Assembly: GCF_026242055.1 (NCBI RefSeq)
Contig: NZ_JAPJDL010000021.1
Span: forward strand, 106,263 to 170,262
DNA length: 64,000 nt
Direction of reading: 5' to 3'
DNA from: Lentzea sp. NEAU-D7
GTDB taxonomy: Bacteria > Actinomycetota > Actinomycetes > Mycobacteriales > Pseudonocardiaceae
The notes beneath the pieces are model-generated. The model saw nothing but the letters and a program-made list of their open reading frames with translations, searched no databases and had not been told where the DNA came from. Shown here in pieces: positions 42,353 to 51,205 of this stretch (position 1 is its first letter; each line of letters begins with the position of its first letter). Position numbers and translations under genes: made by a program.

Positions 42353-45300
42353 ATGGACGTGATGGAGGCATTCTCACCGGCGACCAGGCAGTGGTTCGCC
42401 GGGGCCTTCGCCGCACCAACCCAGGCGCAGACGGGTGCGTGGGCGGCCGCGGCGGCGGGCGAGCACGCGCTGGTCATCGCCCCGACGGGCTCGGGCAAGA
42501 CGCTGGCCGCGTTCCTGTGGGCGCTGGACAGGCTGGCTTCTTCTTCCACGCCGTCGGAGCCGAAAAAGCGTTGCCGGGTGCTTTACGTCTCGCCGTTGAA
42601 AGCGCTGGCGGTGGACGTCGAACGGAATCTGCGCGCCCCTCTGGCCGGCATCAGGCAGGCGGCGCACCGGCTGGACCTGGCCGAGCCGTCGATCACCGTG
42701 GGCATGCGCACGGGTGACACGTCGCCGGAGGAGCGCAGGGCCTTCGGGCGCACTCCCCCGGACGTGCTGGTGACGACACCGGAGTCGCTGTTCCTGCTGC
42801 TGACGTCGTCGGCGCGCGAGTCGTTGCGCGGCGTGGAGACGGTGATCATCGACGAGGTGCACGCGGTGGCGGGCACCAAGCGCGGCGCGCACCTCGCGTT
42901 GTCACTCGAACGGCTGGATTCGCTGCTCGACCGGCCGGCGCAGCGGATCGGGCTGTCGGCGACGGTGCGGCCGGTCGAGGAGATCAGCACGTTCCTGGCC
43001 GGCGGGCGGCCGGTGTCCGTGGTGCAGCCGAAGACTCCGAAGGTCATCCAGGTCGAGGTGGAGGTGCCGGTCGAGGACATGTCGGTGCTCGGCCAGCCGA
43101 CGGGTGAGGTGTCGGGTTCGGCCGCCGGAGCCGAGCAGCGCTCCTCCATCTGGCCGTCGGTCGAGGCACGGGTGCTGGAGCTGGTGCGGGCGCACCGGTC
43201 GACGATCGTCTTCGCGAACTCGCGGCGGCTCGCGGAACGGCTGACCGCGCGGCTGAACGAGCTCGCCGAGGAGGCCGCGGAGCTGGAGTCGTTCCCCGCC
43301 GAGGCGATCGCCCAGTCCGGGATGACGGTGCAGAAGACCGCGTCCGTCGCCCGTGCGCACCACGGCTCGATGTCGCGGGAACAGCGCACGGCGGTGGAAG
43401 AGGACCTGAAGTCGGGCCGGTTGCCGTGCGTCGTGGCGACGTCGTCGCTGGAGCTCGGCATCGACATGGGCTCGGTCGACCTGGTGGTGCAGGTGGAGGC
43501 GCCGCCGTCGGTCGCGTCCGGGCTGCAGCGCGTCGGCCGGGCCGGTCACCAGGTGGGCGCGGTGTCGCGGGGCGTGATGTTCCCGAAGTTCCGCGGCGAC
43601 CTGGTGTCGTGCGCGGTGGTGGCGGAGCGGATGCGGGACGGCGCGATCGAGGCCGTGCGGTTCCCGCGCAACCCGCTCGACGTGCTGGCCCAGCACATCG
43701 TCGCGATGGTGGCGATGGAGACGTGGACGGTCGAGGAGCTGACGACGCTGGTGCGGCGGGCGGCGCCGTTCGCCGGGCTGCCGGAGTCGGCGCTGAACGC
43801 GGTGCTGGACATGCTGTCCGGGCGGTACCCGTCCGAGGAGTTCGGCGAGCTGCGGCCGCGGATCACCTGGGACCGGGTGAACTCCGAGCTGCGCGGCCGC
43901 CCCGGTTCGCAGCGGCTCGCGGTCACGTCTGGCGGCACGATCCCCGACCGGGGGTTGTTCGCGGTCATGACACCGGCCTCGGAGAACGGTCCCGGCTCGC
44001 GCGTCGGCGAGCTCGACGAGGAGATGGTCTACGAGTCGCGGGTCGGCGACACGTTCCTGCTGGGCACCTCGTCGTGGCGGGTCGAGGACATCACCCACGA
44101 CCGGGTGATCGTGGTCCCCGCGCCGGGGCAGCCCGCGCGGATGCCGTTCTGGAAGGGCGACGCCCCGGGGCGTCCGCTCGAGCTCGGCCGCGCCATGGGC
44201 AAGTTCCTGCGCGAAGTGTCCACGATGGAGGATTCGGCGGCGCGCGAACGCGCCACGTCCGCCGGCCTGGACGAGTGGGCGACGGACAACCTGCTGGCGT
44301 ACCTGGGCGAGCAGCGCGAGGCGACGCGGCACGTGCCGAACGACAGGACCGTCCTGGTGGAACGGTTCCGCGACGAGCTGGGCGACTGGCGGCTCGTCGT
44401 GCACTCCCCGTTCGGCGCTCAGGTCAACGCGCCGTGGGCGCTCGCGATCGCGGCCCGCCTGCGGGAGAAGCGCGGTGTCGAGGTGCAGGCGGCGCACTCC
44501 GACGACGGCATCGTGCTGCGCCTGCCCGACGCCCTGGACTACGAAGGCGTCGAGGTGACGGCGGGCGCGGAGGACGTGCTGCTCGACCCCGACGAGGTCG
44601 AGCAGATCGTGGTCGCGGAGGTGGGCGGCTCGGCGTTGTTCGCGGCCCGGTTCCGCGAGTGCGCGGCCCGTTCGCTGCTGCTGCCCCGCCGCGATCCCCG
44701 CCGGCGCACCCCCTTGTGGCAGCAGCGGCAAAGGTCAGCGCAGCTGCTGTCGGTCGCCTCGAAGTACGAGAGCTTCCCGGTGGTCCTCGAGGCGATGCGG
44801 GAGTGCCTGCAGGACGTGTACGACGTGCCGGGCCTGAAGGAGCTGATGTCGGACGTCCGCGCGCGCAAGGTGCGCGTGGTCGAGGTGGAGACCCCGTCGC
44901 CGTCGCCGTTCGCCCGCAGCCTGCTGTTCGGGTACGTGGGCATGTTCCTCTACGAGCTGGACGCTCCGCTGGCTGAACGGCGGGCGGCGGCGTTGTCGCT
45001 CGACTCGACGCTGCTCGCGGAACTGCTCGGCTCTGAGGCGATCCGCGAGCTGCTCGACCCGGAGATCGTGGCCGAGGTCGAACGCAGCCTGCAACGGCTC
45101 TCCGAGGACCGCCGCCCCCGGCACGCCGAGGACGCCGCGGACCTGTTGCGGTTCCTCGGAGACCTCTCGGACGCGGAGGCGCTCGAACGCGGAGTGCCCC
45201 GCGAGTGGCTGGACGAACTGGTGGCCGAGCGTCGGGTGATCCGCGTCCGGATCGCCGGCGAGGAACGCAGCATCTCGATCGAGGACGCGGGCAAGGTCCG

Positions 45301-46894
45301 CGACGCGCTCGGCGTCGCGCTTCCTGTCGGCGTGCCGGAGGCGTTCACCGAACCGGTGGCGGATCCGCTGGGCGACCTGCTGAACCGCTACGCCCGCACC
45401 CACGGGCCGTTCCCGGCCTCCGAACCCGCTGCCCGCTTCGGTCTGGGCGTGGCCGTGGTGACGGGTGTGCTGGAACGGATGGCGGCCACCGGCCGGTTGG
45501 TTCGCGGTGAGCTCCGTCCCGGCGGTACGCACACCGAGTACTGCGACGCGGACGTGCTGCGGCGGCTGCGCCGGGCGTCGCTCGCCCGGCTGCGGTCCGA
45601 GGTGGAGCCGGTCGAACCGGCCGCGCTGGGCAGGTTCCTGCCGCAGTGGCACGGCCTGGGCCGGCGGTTGCGTTCGGCACCGACGGTCGACGACGTGTTC
45701 TCGGTGGTGGAACAGCTCGCGGGCGCACCGCTTCCCGCGAGCGCCTTCGAGTCCCTGCTGCTGCCGTCCCGGCTGCCCGGTTACTACCCGGCGCTGCTGG
45801 ACGAGCTGACGGCGTCCGGCGAGGTGACGTGGACGGGCTGCGGCGCGCTGGCCGGTGGTGACGGGTGGATCGCGCTCGCCCCCGCCGACGTGGCCGACCT
45901 GCTTCTGCCCGATCTGGTGCCGGAGTCGATCCCGGAGTCGCCGCTGCACACGGCGGTCCTGGAGGCGTTGTCGGGCGGGGCGTTGTTCTTCCGCCAGGTG
46001 GTCGACCGGGCCTCGATGTCCGTGACGTGCACGGACGCCGAAGTGGTCGGCACGCTGTGGGACCTGGTGTGGGCGGGGCTGATCACGAACGACACGTTGT
46101 CGCCGTTGCGCGCGCTGGTGTCCGGTGGCGGCGCGGCGCACAAACCTCGCCGCAGTGCTCCGCGGGGCCGCTACGCCCGGCTGCGTTCCCGTCCCGACAT
46201 GCCTTCCCGCTCAGGCCCGCCGACCGCCGCCGGTCGCTGGTCTCTCGCGGTGGCCCCGGCCGACAACCCGACCCGCCGGGCGCACGCGCGTGCCGAGTCC
46301 TTCCTGGAACGCCACGGCGTGCTGACCAGGGGCGCCCTCGACACCGAACGCGTGACGGGTGGGTTCAGCGGCGTCTACAAGGTGCTGCGGGCCATGGAGG
46401 AGTCGAACCAGGTCATCCGCGGTTACGTCGTCGAGGGCCTGGGCGCCGCCCAGTTCGCGGCACGGGGCGCGGTGGACCGCCTTCGGGCGTTGTCGCGCCC
46501 GCCCGGTCAGCCTTCACAAGCCGATGAAGTCGCGGTGGTGCTCGCCGCGGCCGACCCGGCCCAGCCCTACGGAGCCGCTCTGTCGTGGCCGGATCCGCTG
46601 GGCGAGGGCAAGCACAGGCCGGCTCGCAAAGCCGGCGCGCTGGCGGTGCTGGTCGACGGCGCCCCGGTGCTCTACGTGGAGAGAGGAGGCAAGTCGCTGC
46701 TGTCGTTCACCGACGACGATCCGACCCTGCGCACCGCCGCGAACGCCCTGAGCCGGGCTGTCCGCGACGGCTGGCTGGGCCAGCTGGCGGTCCAGCGAGC
46801 CGATGGCGAGATCGCACTCACCTCGCACCTGGCGACGGTCCTGCAGGAGGCCGGTTTCCGCGCCACCCCGAAGGGCCTGCGCCTGCGGGCGTGA
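42353..46894 (+). CDS. lhr: Lhr-type ATP-dependent helicase
   Basis: A protein of about 1513 residues, the size of mycobacterial Lhr. Helicase core motifs: Walker A A-P-T-G-S-G-K-T, D-E-V-H box in I-I-D-E-V-H-A-V, S-A-T in L-S-A-T-V, and Q-R-V-G-R-A-G-H. A long C-terminal domain (about 850-1513) is typical for full-length Lhr. It translocates 3' to 5' on single-stranded DNA and unwinds RNA:DNA hybrids in repair (family knowledge). No strong ribosome-binding site; ATG 42341, 42344, 42353 or 42362 are all possible, possibly leaderless. Divergent from the Hsp70-like gene. Confidence 0.95.
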   Translation: MDVMEAFSPATRQWFAGAFAAPTQAQTGAWAAAAAGEHALVIAPTGSGKTLAAFLWALDRLASSSTPSEPKKRCRVLYVSPLKALAVDVERNLRAPLAGIRQAAHRLDLAEPSITVGMRTGDTSPEERRAFGRTPPDVLVTTPESLFLLLTSSARESLRGVETVIIDEVHAVAGTKRGAHLALSLERLDSLLDRPAQRIGLSATVRPVEEISTFLAGGRPVSVVQPKTPKVIQVEVEVPVEDMSVLGQPTGEVSGSAAGAEQRSSIWPSVEARVLELVRAHRSTIVFANSRRLAERLTARLNELAEEAAELESFPAEAIAQSGMTVQKTASVARAHHGSMSREQRTAVEEDLKSGRLPCVVATSSLELGIDMGSVDLVVQVEAPPSVASGLQRVGRAGHQVGAVSRGVMFPKFRGDLVSCAVVAERMRDGAIEAVRFPRNPLDVLAQHIVAMVAMETWTVEELTTLVRRAAPFAGLPESALNAVLDMLSGRYPSEEFGELRPRITWDRVNSELRGRPGSQRLAVTSGGTIPDRGLFAVMTPASENGPGSRVGELDEEMVYESRVGDTFLLGTSSWRVEDITHDRVIVVPAPGQPARMPFWKGDAPGRPLELGRAMGKFLREVSTMEDSAARERATSAGLDEWATDNLLAYLGEQREATRHVPNDRTVLVERFRDELGDWRLVVHSPFGAQVNAPWALAIAARLREKRGVEVQAAHSDDGIVLRLPDALDYEGVEVTAGAEDVLLDPDEVEQIVVAEVGGSALFAARFRECAARSLLLPRRDPRRRTPLWQQRQRSAQLLSVASKYESFPVVLEAMRECLQDVYDVPGLKELMSDVRARKVRVVEVETPSPSPFARSLLFGYVGMFLYELDAPLAERRAAALSLDSTLLAELLGSEAIRELLDPEIVAEVERSLQRLSEDRRPRHAEDAADLLRFLGDLSDAEALERGVPREWLDELVAERRVIRVRIAGEERSISIEDAGKVRDALGVALPVGVPEAFTEPVADPLGDLLNRYARTHGPFPASEPAARFGLGVAVVTGVLERMAATGRLVRGELRPGGTHTEYCDADVLRRLRRASLARLRSEVEPVEPAALGRFLPQWHGLGRRLRSAPTVDDVFSVVEQLAGAPLPASAFESLLLPSRLPGYYPALLDELTASGEVTWTGCGALAGGDGWIALAPADVADLLLPDLVPESIPESPLHTAVLEALSGGALFFRQVVDRASMSVTCTDAEVVGTLWDLVWAGLITNDTLSPLRALVSGGGAAHKPRRSAPRGRYARLRSRPDMPSRSGPPTAAGRWSLAVAPADNPTRRAHARAESFLERHGVLTRGALDTERVTGGFSGVYKVLRAMEESNQVIRGYVVEGLGAAQFAARGAVDRLRALSRPPGQPSQADEVAVVLAAADPAQPYGAALSWPDPLGEGKHRPARKAGALAVLVDGAPVLYVERGGKSLLSFTDDDPTLRTAANALSRAVRDGWLGQLAVQRADGEIALTSHLATVLQEAGFRATPKGLRLRA

Positions 46895-46918
46895 GCACCC
46901 CGCCCAGTTCCACCCCGT

Positions 46919-47911
46919 CTAGTTCTCGGGGGAGAACAGCGAGCTGTAGGCGTTGAGGGCAGGCTGCCCGCCGAGGTGGGCGTAGAGCACCGTGGAGTCG
47001 CGGTCGATCTCGCCCGACGACACGAGGTGGATGAGCCCCGCCAGGGACTTCCCCTCGTAGACCGGGTCGGTGATCATCGCCTCCAGGCCGGCGCCGAGGC
47101 GCATGGCCTCCAGTGTGGACTCGTCGGCGATGCCGTAGGTGCCGGCGTGGAAGCGGTCGTCGAGGAGGATGTCCTCTTCGGACACCGTGACCTCGCGGAG
47201 CTTGGCGGTGTTGTGCGCGATGCGGGTGATCTGGTCGAGGGTCTCGGCGGGTTTGGCGGACGCGTCAATGCCCAGGACGCGGCGGTCGGTGTCGTTCGCG
47301 AAACCGGCGACCATGCCCGCCTGGGTGCTGCCGGTGACGGAGCAGACGATGATGGTGTCGAAGAAGACGCCGAGCTGGGCTTCCTGCTGGCGGACCTCGT
47401 CGGCCCAGTTCGCGAACCCCATGCCGCCCAGCGGGTGGTCGGAGGCTCCGGCGGGGATCGGGTAGGGCTTGCCGCCGTTCGCGCGGACCTCGTCGATCGC
47501 CTGCTCCCAGGCGGGTTTGACGCCGATGCCGAACTCGGCGTTCACCAGCCGGACCTCGGCTCCCATCATGCGGCTGAGCAGGATGTTGCCCACGCGGTCG
47601 CTGCCGACGTCGGACCACTCGACCCAGCTCTCCTGCACCAGCACGGCCTTCAGGCCGGCGCGGGCCGCCGCGGCCGCGACCTGGCGGGTGTGGTTGGACT
47701 GGATGCCGCCGATCGACACGAGGGTGTCGCAGCCGGTGGCCAGGGCGTCGGCGACGAGGTACTCGAGCTTGCGGGTCTTGTTGCCGCCGTAGGCGAGGCC
47801 GGAGTTGCAGTCCTCGCGCTTCGCCCAGACGGCGGCACCGCCGAGGTGCGCCGTGAGCCGGTCGAGGCGGTGGACCGGGGACGGACCGAAGAGCAGCGGG
47901 AATCTGTTCAC
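46919..47911 (-). CDS. acdS: 1-aminocyclopropane-1-carboxylate deaminase
   Basis: A 330-residue PLP enzyme of the ACC deaminase/D-cysteine desulfhydrase family. The segments R-E-D-C-N-S-G-L-A-Y-G-G-N-K-T-R-K, Y-E-G-K-S and Y-A-H-L-G-G match AcdS; the Glu of Y-E-G-K-S and the Leu of Y-A-H-L are the residues reported to separate true ACC deaminase from D-cysteine desulfhydrase. It cleaves ACC to 2-oxobutanoate and ammonia, lowering plant ethylene. GTG 47911 after GAAGGAGG overlaps the stop of the GntR gene (GTGA). Confidence 0.9.
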   Translation of the reverse strand: MNRFPLLFGPSPVHRLDRLTAHLGGAAVWAKREDCNSGLAYGGNKTRKLEYLVADALATGCDTLVSIGGIQSNHTRQVAAAAARAGLKAVLVQESWVEWSDVGSDRVGNILLSRMMGAEVRLVNAEFGIGVKPAWEQAIDEVRANGGKPYPIPAGASDHPLGGMGFANWADEVRQQEAQLGVFFDTIIVCSVTGSTQAGMVAGFANDTDRRVLGIDASAKPAETLDQITRIAHNTAKLREVTVSEEDILLDDRFHAGTYGIADESTLEAMRLGAGLEAMITDPVYEGKSLAGLIHLVSSGEIDRDSTVLYAHLGGQPALNAYSSLFSPEN

Positions 47912-48537
47912 AGTTCCTCCTTCAGGGTGCTCCAGTTCAGGTCGACCAGAGCCGTGGCCAGCCGGTCGTCGCGCTGCTCGCACGCCTCGATGATCTGCTG
48001 GTGCTGCGTCACGGAATGCCGTGCGTTCGGCGAGGAGAACCGGCTGTGCTCGATCCTGCGCACCAGCGGGGTGAAGCGGTCGATGGTCGCGGCGATCGCG
48101 AAGTTGCCGCAGCAGCGGACGGCCACGGCGTGGAACTCGTCGTCGGCGGCCAGCGCGGCGACGGCGTCGTCGGCGTCGAGCGCCTTCTTGAAGGCCTTGT
48201 TCGCGGCGCTCATCGCGGCGATGTCCTCGGCCGTCATCTTCGGCACCGCGAGGCCGATGGCGAGGGAGTGCATCGACTGCACGACGACGAGCGCGTCGCG
48301 CACAGGCTCCGCTGCGAGCGCGGTGACACGGGTGTACGCGTGCGGCTTGGTCTCGACGAGCCCCTCGTCGGTCAGCGTGGCGAGCGCCTCGCGCACCGGC
48401 GTGCGCGACAGACCCAGCCGTTCCGCCAGCTCGACGTCCTTGATGGGCGTCCCCGGCTCCAGATCACCGCGCACGATCGCCGACCGGATCTCGGCCGCCG
48501 CCCGCTCTTTCAGTGACCCATATCCAATATATTGCAT
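47908..48537 (-). CDS. GntR-family regulator (FCD type) of acdS
   Basis: About 209 residues: an N-terminal winged helix (R-S-A-I-V-R-G-D-L-E-P-G and L-G-L-S-R-T-P-V-R-E-A-L) and a helical FCD effector domain. It is translationally coupled to acdS, as in other ACC-deaminase loci where a GntR regulator controls the enzyme. ATG 48537 lies inside an inverted repeat that may be its own operator; a TTG at 48573 is an alternative start. There is no ribosome-binding site at 48537, so a leaderless transcript is possible. Confidence 0.85.
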   Translation of the reverse strand: MQYIGYGSLKERAAAEIRSAIVRGDLEPGTPIKDVELAERLGLSRTPVREALATLTDEGLVETKPHAYTRVTALAAEPVRDALVVVQSMHSLAIGLAVPKMTAEDIAAMSAANKAFKKALDADDAVAALAADDEFHAVAVRCCGNFAIAATIDRFTPLVRRIEHSRFSSPNARHSVTQHQQIIEACEQRDDRLATALVDLNWSTLKEEL

Positions 48538-48542
48538 ATTGG
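48524..48542. promoter_or_regulatory. probable GntR operator
   Basis: Inverted repeat CCAATAT-attgc-ATATTGG, AT-rich in a GC-rich setting, covering the GntR ATG at 48537. Its form fits a GntR-type operator; autoregulation is inferred. Confidence 0.55.
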
Positions 48543-48635
48543 CGAGCGTAGGGCCGGGGTCACGCGATCGCAACCCCTACGCGGCTTGAGCTGGCGATAT
48601 ACAGCTCCACGCCCCTACCCACGCCACGCTCAAGG

Positions 48636-48685
48636 CCATTGCAATGAGTCATTTGCCGTCGTCCGCAAACGTTTTTTGCATGAAG
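48636..48685. repeat. hairpin repeat, copy D
   Basis: Left arm CCATTGCAATGAGTCATTTG, then CCGTCGT, then a right arm CCGCAAACG followed by six T and GCAT. The left part is of the copy C type and the right part is identical to that of copy B over 24 bases, so D looks like a hybrid. Here the T tract points away from any upstream rightward gene, which argues against a simple terminator role. Confidence 0.85.
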
Positions 48686-48793
48686 GCGGGCACGGATCGA
48701 CGGGGGCGACGCCGGAAGGGCGGACGGAATCGCGGCAGCGCGACTCGGCTCAGGGACGTGATCGCCTGAGCAGGAAGTCGTGCCGGCCGTCTG

Positions 48794-49354
48794 TCAGATG
48801 GGCAACTTGCGGCCGAGCACCGCGAACGGGCGCGGGTCGCCGGTGAACTGGTAGTGCCGCAGCACGTCCTCGAAGCCGACGCGGCGGTAGAGCTTCCACG
48901 CCTTGCTCGGGCCTTCAGGCGTGGAGAGCAGCACGCAGGAGGACCGCACGCCCTCCAGCAGGCGGCGCAGCAGGTCCTCGCCGAGGCCGCGGCCCTGCGC
49001 GCGCGGCAGCACGTGCAGTTCGGTGAGCTCGAAGTAGTCGGTGAGCCAGCTGTCGACGACCGCGGGCGGCGAGACCTGCATCAGTCCGCGCCGCACCTGC
49101 TCGTGCCACCACTGGCCGGCCGCGCCGCGGTAGCCGTAGCCGATGCCGACGAGCTCGTCCTGCTCCCCCAGCGCGACGACGCAGCGCCAGTCCTCGCGCA
49201 TCATGTGGGCGAGCCACATCGGGGCGCGCTGCTCGACGGTGGCGGGCGGGTAGTTCATCGCCGTCACGTACAGCGCGAGCGCTTCGCCCAGCCGCGCGTT
49301 CAGTTCCGAGGCGGTGAGCTCGACGATGCGCTCCAGGCGCGGCGAGGCCGTCAT
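48794..49354 (-). CDS. GNAT-family N-acetyltransferase
   Basis: A 186-residue GNAT protein. The acetyl-CoA loop is R-A-Q-G-R-G-L-G-E-D-L-L and the C-terminal motif is K-A-W-K-L-Y-R-R-V-G-F-E. ATG 49354 overlaps the upstream ybaK-like stop as ATGA, so they are coupled. The substrate is unknown. Confidence 0.88.
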   Translation of the reverse strand: MTASPRLERIVELTASELNARLGEALALYVTAMNYPPATVEQRAPMWLAHMMREDWRCVVALGEQDELVGIGYGYRGAAGQWWHEQVRRGLMQVSPPAVVDSWLTDYFELTELHVLPRAQGRGLGEDLLRRLLEGVRSSCVLLSTPEGPSKAWKLYRRVGFEDVLRHYQFTGDPRPFAVLGRKLPI

Positions 49355-49839
49355 GCCGACACCACCGCGACGCGTCCGCCCGTCAGCGCCACCAGGTCCG
49401 CGAAGGTCGTGGGGTAGACGGCGTGCGGATGGCCCGCGGCGGCCCAGATCTCCTCGTAGCCGGACAGCGACTCGTCCACCACGGTCTCGATCGGCGCCGG
49501 GTGCCCCACCGGTGACACGCCGCCGATCACCTGGCCGGTGTGCTCGCGGACGAACTCGGGGTCGGCGCGCTTGACGGCGTCCGCGCCCACGAGCGCGGCG
49601 ACCAGTGACGTGTCCGCGCGATGCGCGCCCGACGTCAGCACCAGCAGCGGGGTCGCCTCGCCGTCGCGCACCGCGGCGAAGACCAGGCTGTTCGCGATCG
49701 CGCCTACCTGCACACCCACCGCCTGCGCCGCGGCCGCCGCGGTCCGCACGGCGTCCGGCAGCACGACGATGCGTGCGGCGGTGGCGGGCGGCAGGGCTTC
49801 CGCGACCTTGCGGATTCCGGGGTGTTCGAGCGCACTCAC
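49351..49839 (-). CDS. YbaK/ProX-type aminoacyl-tRNA deacylase
   Basis: A 162-residue protein of the YbaK/EbsC fold with the family segments S-L-V-F-A-A-V-R-D-G and G-G-V-S-P-V-G-H. Such proteins hydrolyse mischarged Cys- or Ala-tRNA in trans. GTG start at 49839. First gene of a short operon with the acetyltransferase; it is divergent from the SOS-regulated HEPN gene. Confidence 0.85.
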   Translation of the reverse strand: MSALEHPGIRKVAEALPPATAARIVVLPDAVRTAAAAAQAVGVQVGAIANSLVFAAVRDGEATPLLVLTSGAHRADTSLVAALVGADAVKRADPEFVREHTGQVIGGVSPVGHPAPIETVVDESLSGYEEIWAAAGHPHAVYPTTFADLVALTGGRVAVVSA

Positions 49840-49881
49840 GTCTCCATGAGACCACGACTCGCGCCCACGCGGTGGGCCGGG

Positions 49882-49911
49882 TTGAGGAATCCATCGGCTG
49901 ACAGCTACGCT
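49882..49911 (+). promoter_or_regulatory. putative promoter of the HEPN operon
   Basis: TTGAGG (49882-49887) and TACGCT (49906-49911) with an 18-base spacer. The LexA box begins ten bases downstream, around the expected transcription start. Confidence 0.4.
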
Positions 49912-49920
49912 GAGGAGGAC

Positions 49921-49936
49921 TCGAACACGTGTTCGA
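49921..49936. promoter_or_regulatory. LexA (SOS) box of the HEPN operon
   Basis: A perfect 16-base palindrome TCGAACACGTGTTCGA, identical in its 14-base core to the recA box in this window, 107 bases before the HEPN ATG. Confidence 0.9.
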
Positions 49937-49948
49937 GTCTCACCATGC

Positions 49949-49985
49949 CTCGGAGGTGGGGTGGGGGAAGCACCCCACCTCCGAG
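49949..49985 (+). promoter_or_regulatory. strong hairpin in the HEPN leader, possible attenuator
   Basis: Perfect 15-bp stem (49949-49963 with 49971-49985) and 7-base loop between the LexA box and the gene. A second stem of about 7 bp follows (49987-49993 with 50003-50009). The left arm contains GGAGGTG, a ribosome-binding-site-like sequence locked in the stem. The upstream gene is divergent, so this is not the terminator of another transcript. Confidence 0.6.
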
Positions 49986-50042
49986 AGCCGCCGGCTTCCC
50001 CTCGGCGGTGACGTCGTTCACCGACGCCACGAGGAGGCCGAG

Positions 50043-50462
50043 ATGACAGCCGAACTTTCGAATCCGGCAGCCTTCCCCATCCCGTTGCCACCCGCGTCCG
50101 CGCTCGTCCTGCTGCGGCAGGCCCACGACTCGCTCGCCGAGTCCGAGCGCACGCCCGAACCCCCGGAGCGGTTCGCGACCGCTTACCTCGCCGCGTTGCG
50201 CGCCGCCGCCGCGGTGCTCGCCTTGCGCGGACGGCCCCACCGCGGACGGTCGAGGCCGACCAGCGCGTGGGTGCTGCTCGGCGCGATGGCACCGGAAATG
50301 AGCGAGTGGGCCGCTTTCTTCGCGTCGTGGTCGTCCACACGGGCCGCTGTGCTCGCGGGGATCACCAGGCACGTCAACGCACGCACCGCGGACGACCTGG
50401 TGCGTCAGACACATCTCTTCGTGGCGCTCGTCGACCGCGTGATGAGCGAGGCACAACCGTGA
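50043..50462 (+). CDS. SAV_6107-type HEPN protein
   Basis: A 139-residue helical protein resembling the SAV_6107 HEPN family of actinobacteria. A possible HEPN R-x4-6-H-like element is not obvious, so nuclease activity is uncertain. ATG 50043 follows GAGGAGG by five bases; an in-frame GTG at 49929 would extend the N-terminus through the LexA box and hairpin and is unlikely. LexA control implies a role after DNA damage. Coupled by GTGA to the next gene. Confidence 0.75.
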   Translation: MTAELSNPAAFPIPLPPASALVLLRQAHDSLAESERTPEPPERFATAYLAALRAAAAVLALRGRPHRGRSRPTSAWVLLGAMAPEMSEWAAFFASWSSTRAAVLAGITRHVNARTADDLVRQTHLFVALVDRVMSEAQP

Positions 50463-51205
50463 ACCATCTGGAAGTTCTGCGTCGTGAGGCGGAGCTGCTC
50501 GCCATGTCCGCGATCGGCCAGCCACCGCACAAGGGCGTGCCCGCCTGTCCCGGGCTGAACCTCGGGGAGACCGTGCGGCACATCGGCGGCGGCTATCGCG
50601 GCGCGCTGGCGTGGATCAGGCTCGGCCGCGAGCCGGAGATCGGGGAATGGCAGGACTTCCCCGAGCCCGGCGAGGACGCGCTGGAGTTCATGCGCACGGG
50701 CGCGGAGGCCGTGATCGCGGAGCTCGAAGCGCACGACGAGGACGAGCCGTGCGCGACGTGGTGGCCTGATCAGCAGAACTACGGGTTCTGGCGGAGACGG
50801 CTCGCGCACGAGACGACGGTGCACCGCATGGACGTCCAAGGTGCCGCGGGCATGGAGGTCGGTGCCGTCGACGACGAGGTCGCGGTCGACGGCGTCGACG
50901 AGGTGCTCACGTTGTGGCTGGGGCACAAGCTGGACGTGCTCGGGGTGCGGGGGTCGCGCGAGAGCCTCGTCACCATCCAGGTCGAGGACCACCTGTGGCT
51001 CACGCGCTGCGGGCCGCGCGGCGCGTCGGCGTGGCGCGTGGTCGACCCGGAGGACGCCCACGTCGCCGACGCGCAGGTGTCGGCGGAACCGATGACGATG
51101 TACCGCTGGCTGTGGGGGCGGTTGCCCGACCGGATGGTCGAGGTGGTCGGCGACCACGACGCGATCGCGCAGCTGTGGGCGCTACTGCGGCTCGCGACCA
51201 AGTAG
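50459..51205 (+). CDS. maleylpyruvate isomerase-like (DinB fold) protein
   Basis: A 248-residue member of the MDMPI/mycothiol-dependent maleylpyruvate isomerase family with the N-terminal four-helix DinB fold (L-G-E-T-V-R-H-I-G and the diagnostic metal-binding H-E-T-T-V-H-R). Actinobacterial members act in mycothiol-dependent detoxification or have unknown function. The GTG overlaps the HEPN stop, so it is in the SOS-type operon. Its last 24 bases overlap the convergent phosphatase. Confidence 0.83.
   Translation: MNHLEVLRREAELLAMSAIGQPPHKGVPACPGLNLGETVRHIGGGYRGALAWIRLGREPEIGEWQDFPEPGEDALEFMRTGAEAVIAELEAHDEDEPCATWWPDQQNYGFWRRRLAHETTVHRMDVQGAAGMEVGAVDDEVAVDGVDEVLTLWLGHKLDVLGVRGSRESLVTIQVEDHLWLTRCGPRGASAWRVVDPEDAHVADAQVSAEPMTMYRWLWGRLPDRMVEVVGDHDAIAQLWALLRLATK

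Noticed and set aside
49929..50042. N-terminal extension of the HEPN protein from GTG 49929
   Set aside because: It would start inside the LexA box and read through the hairpin; a much better ribosome-binding site precedes ATG 50043.
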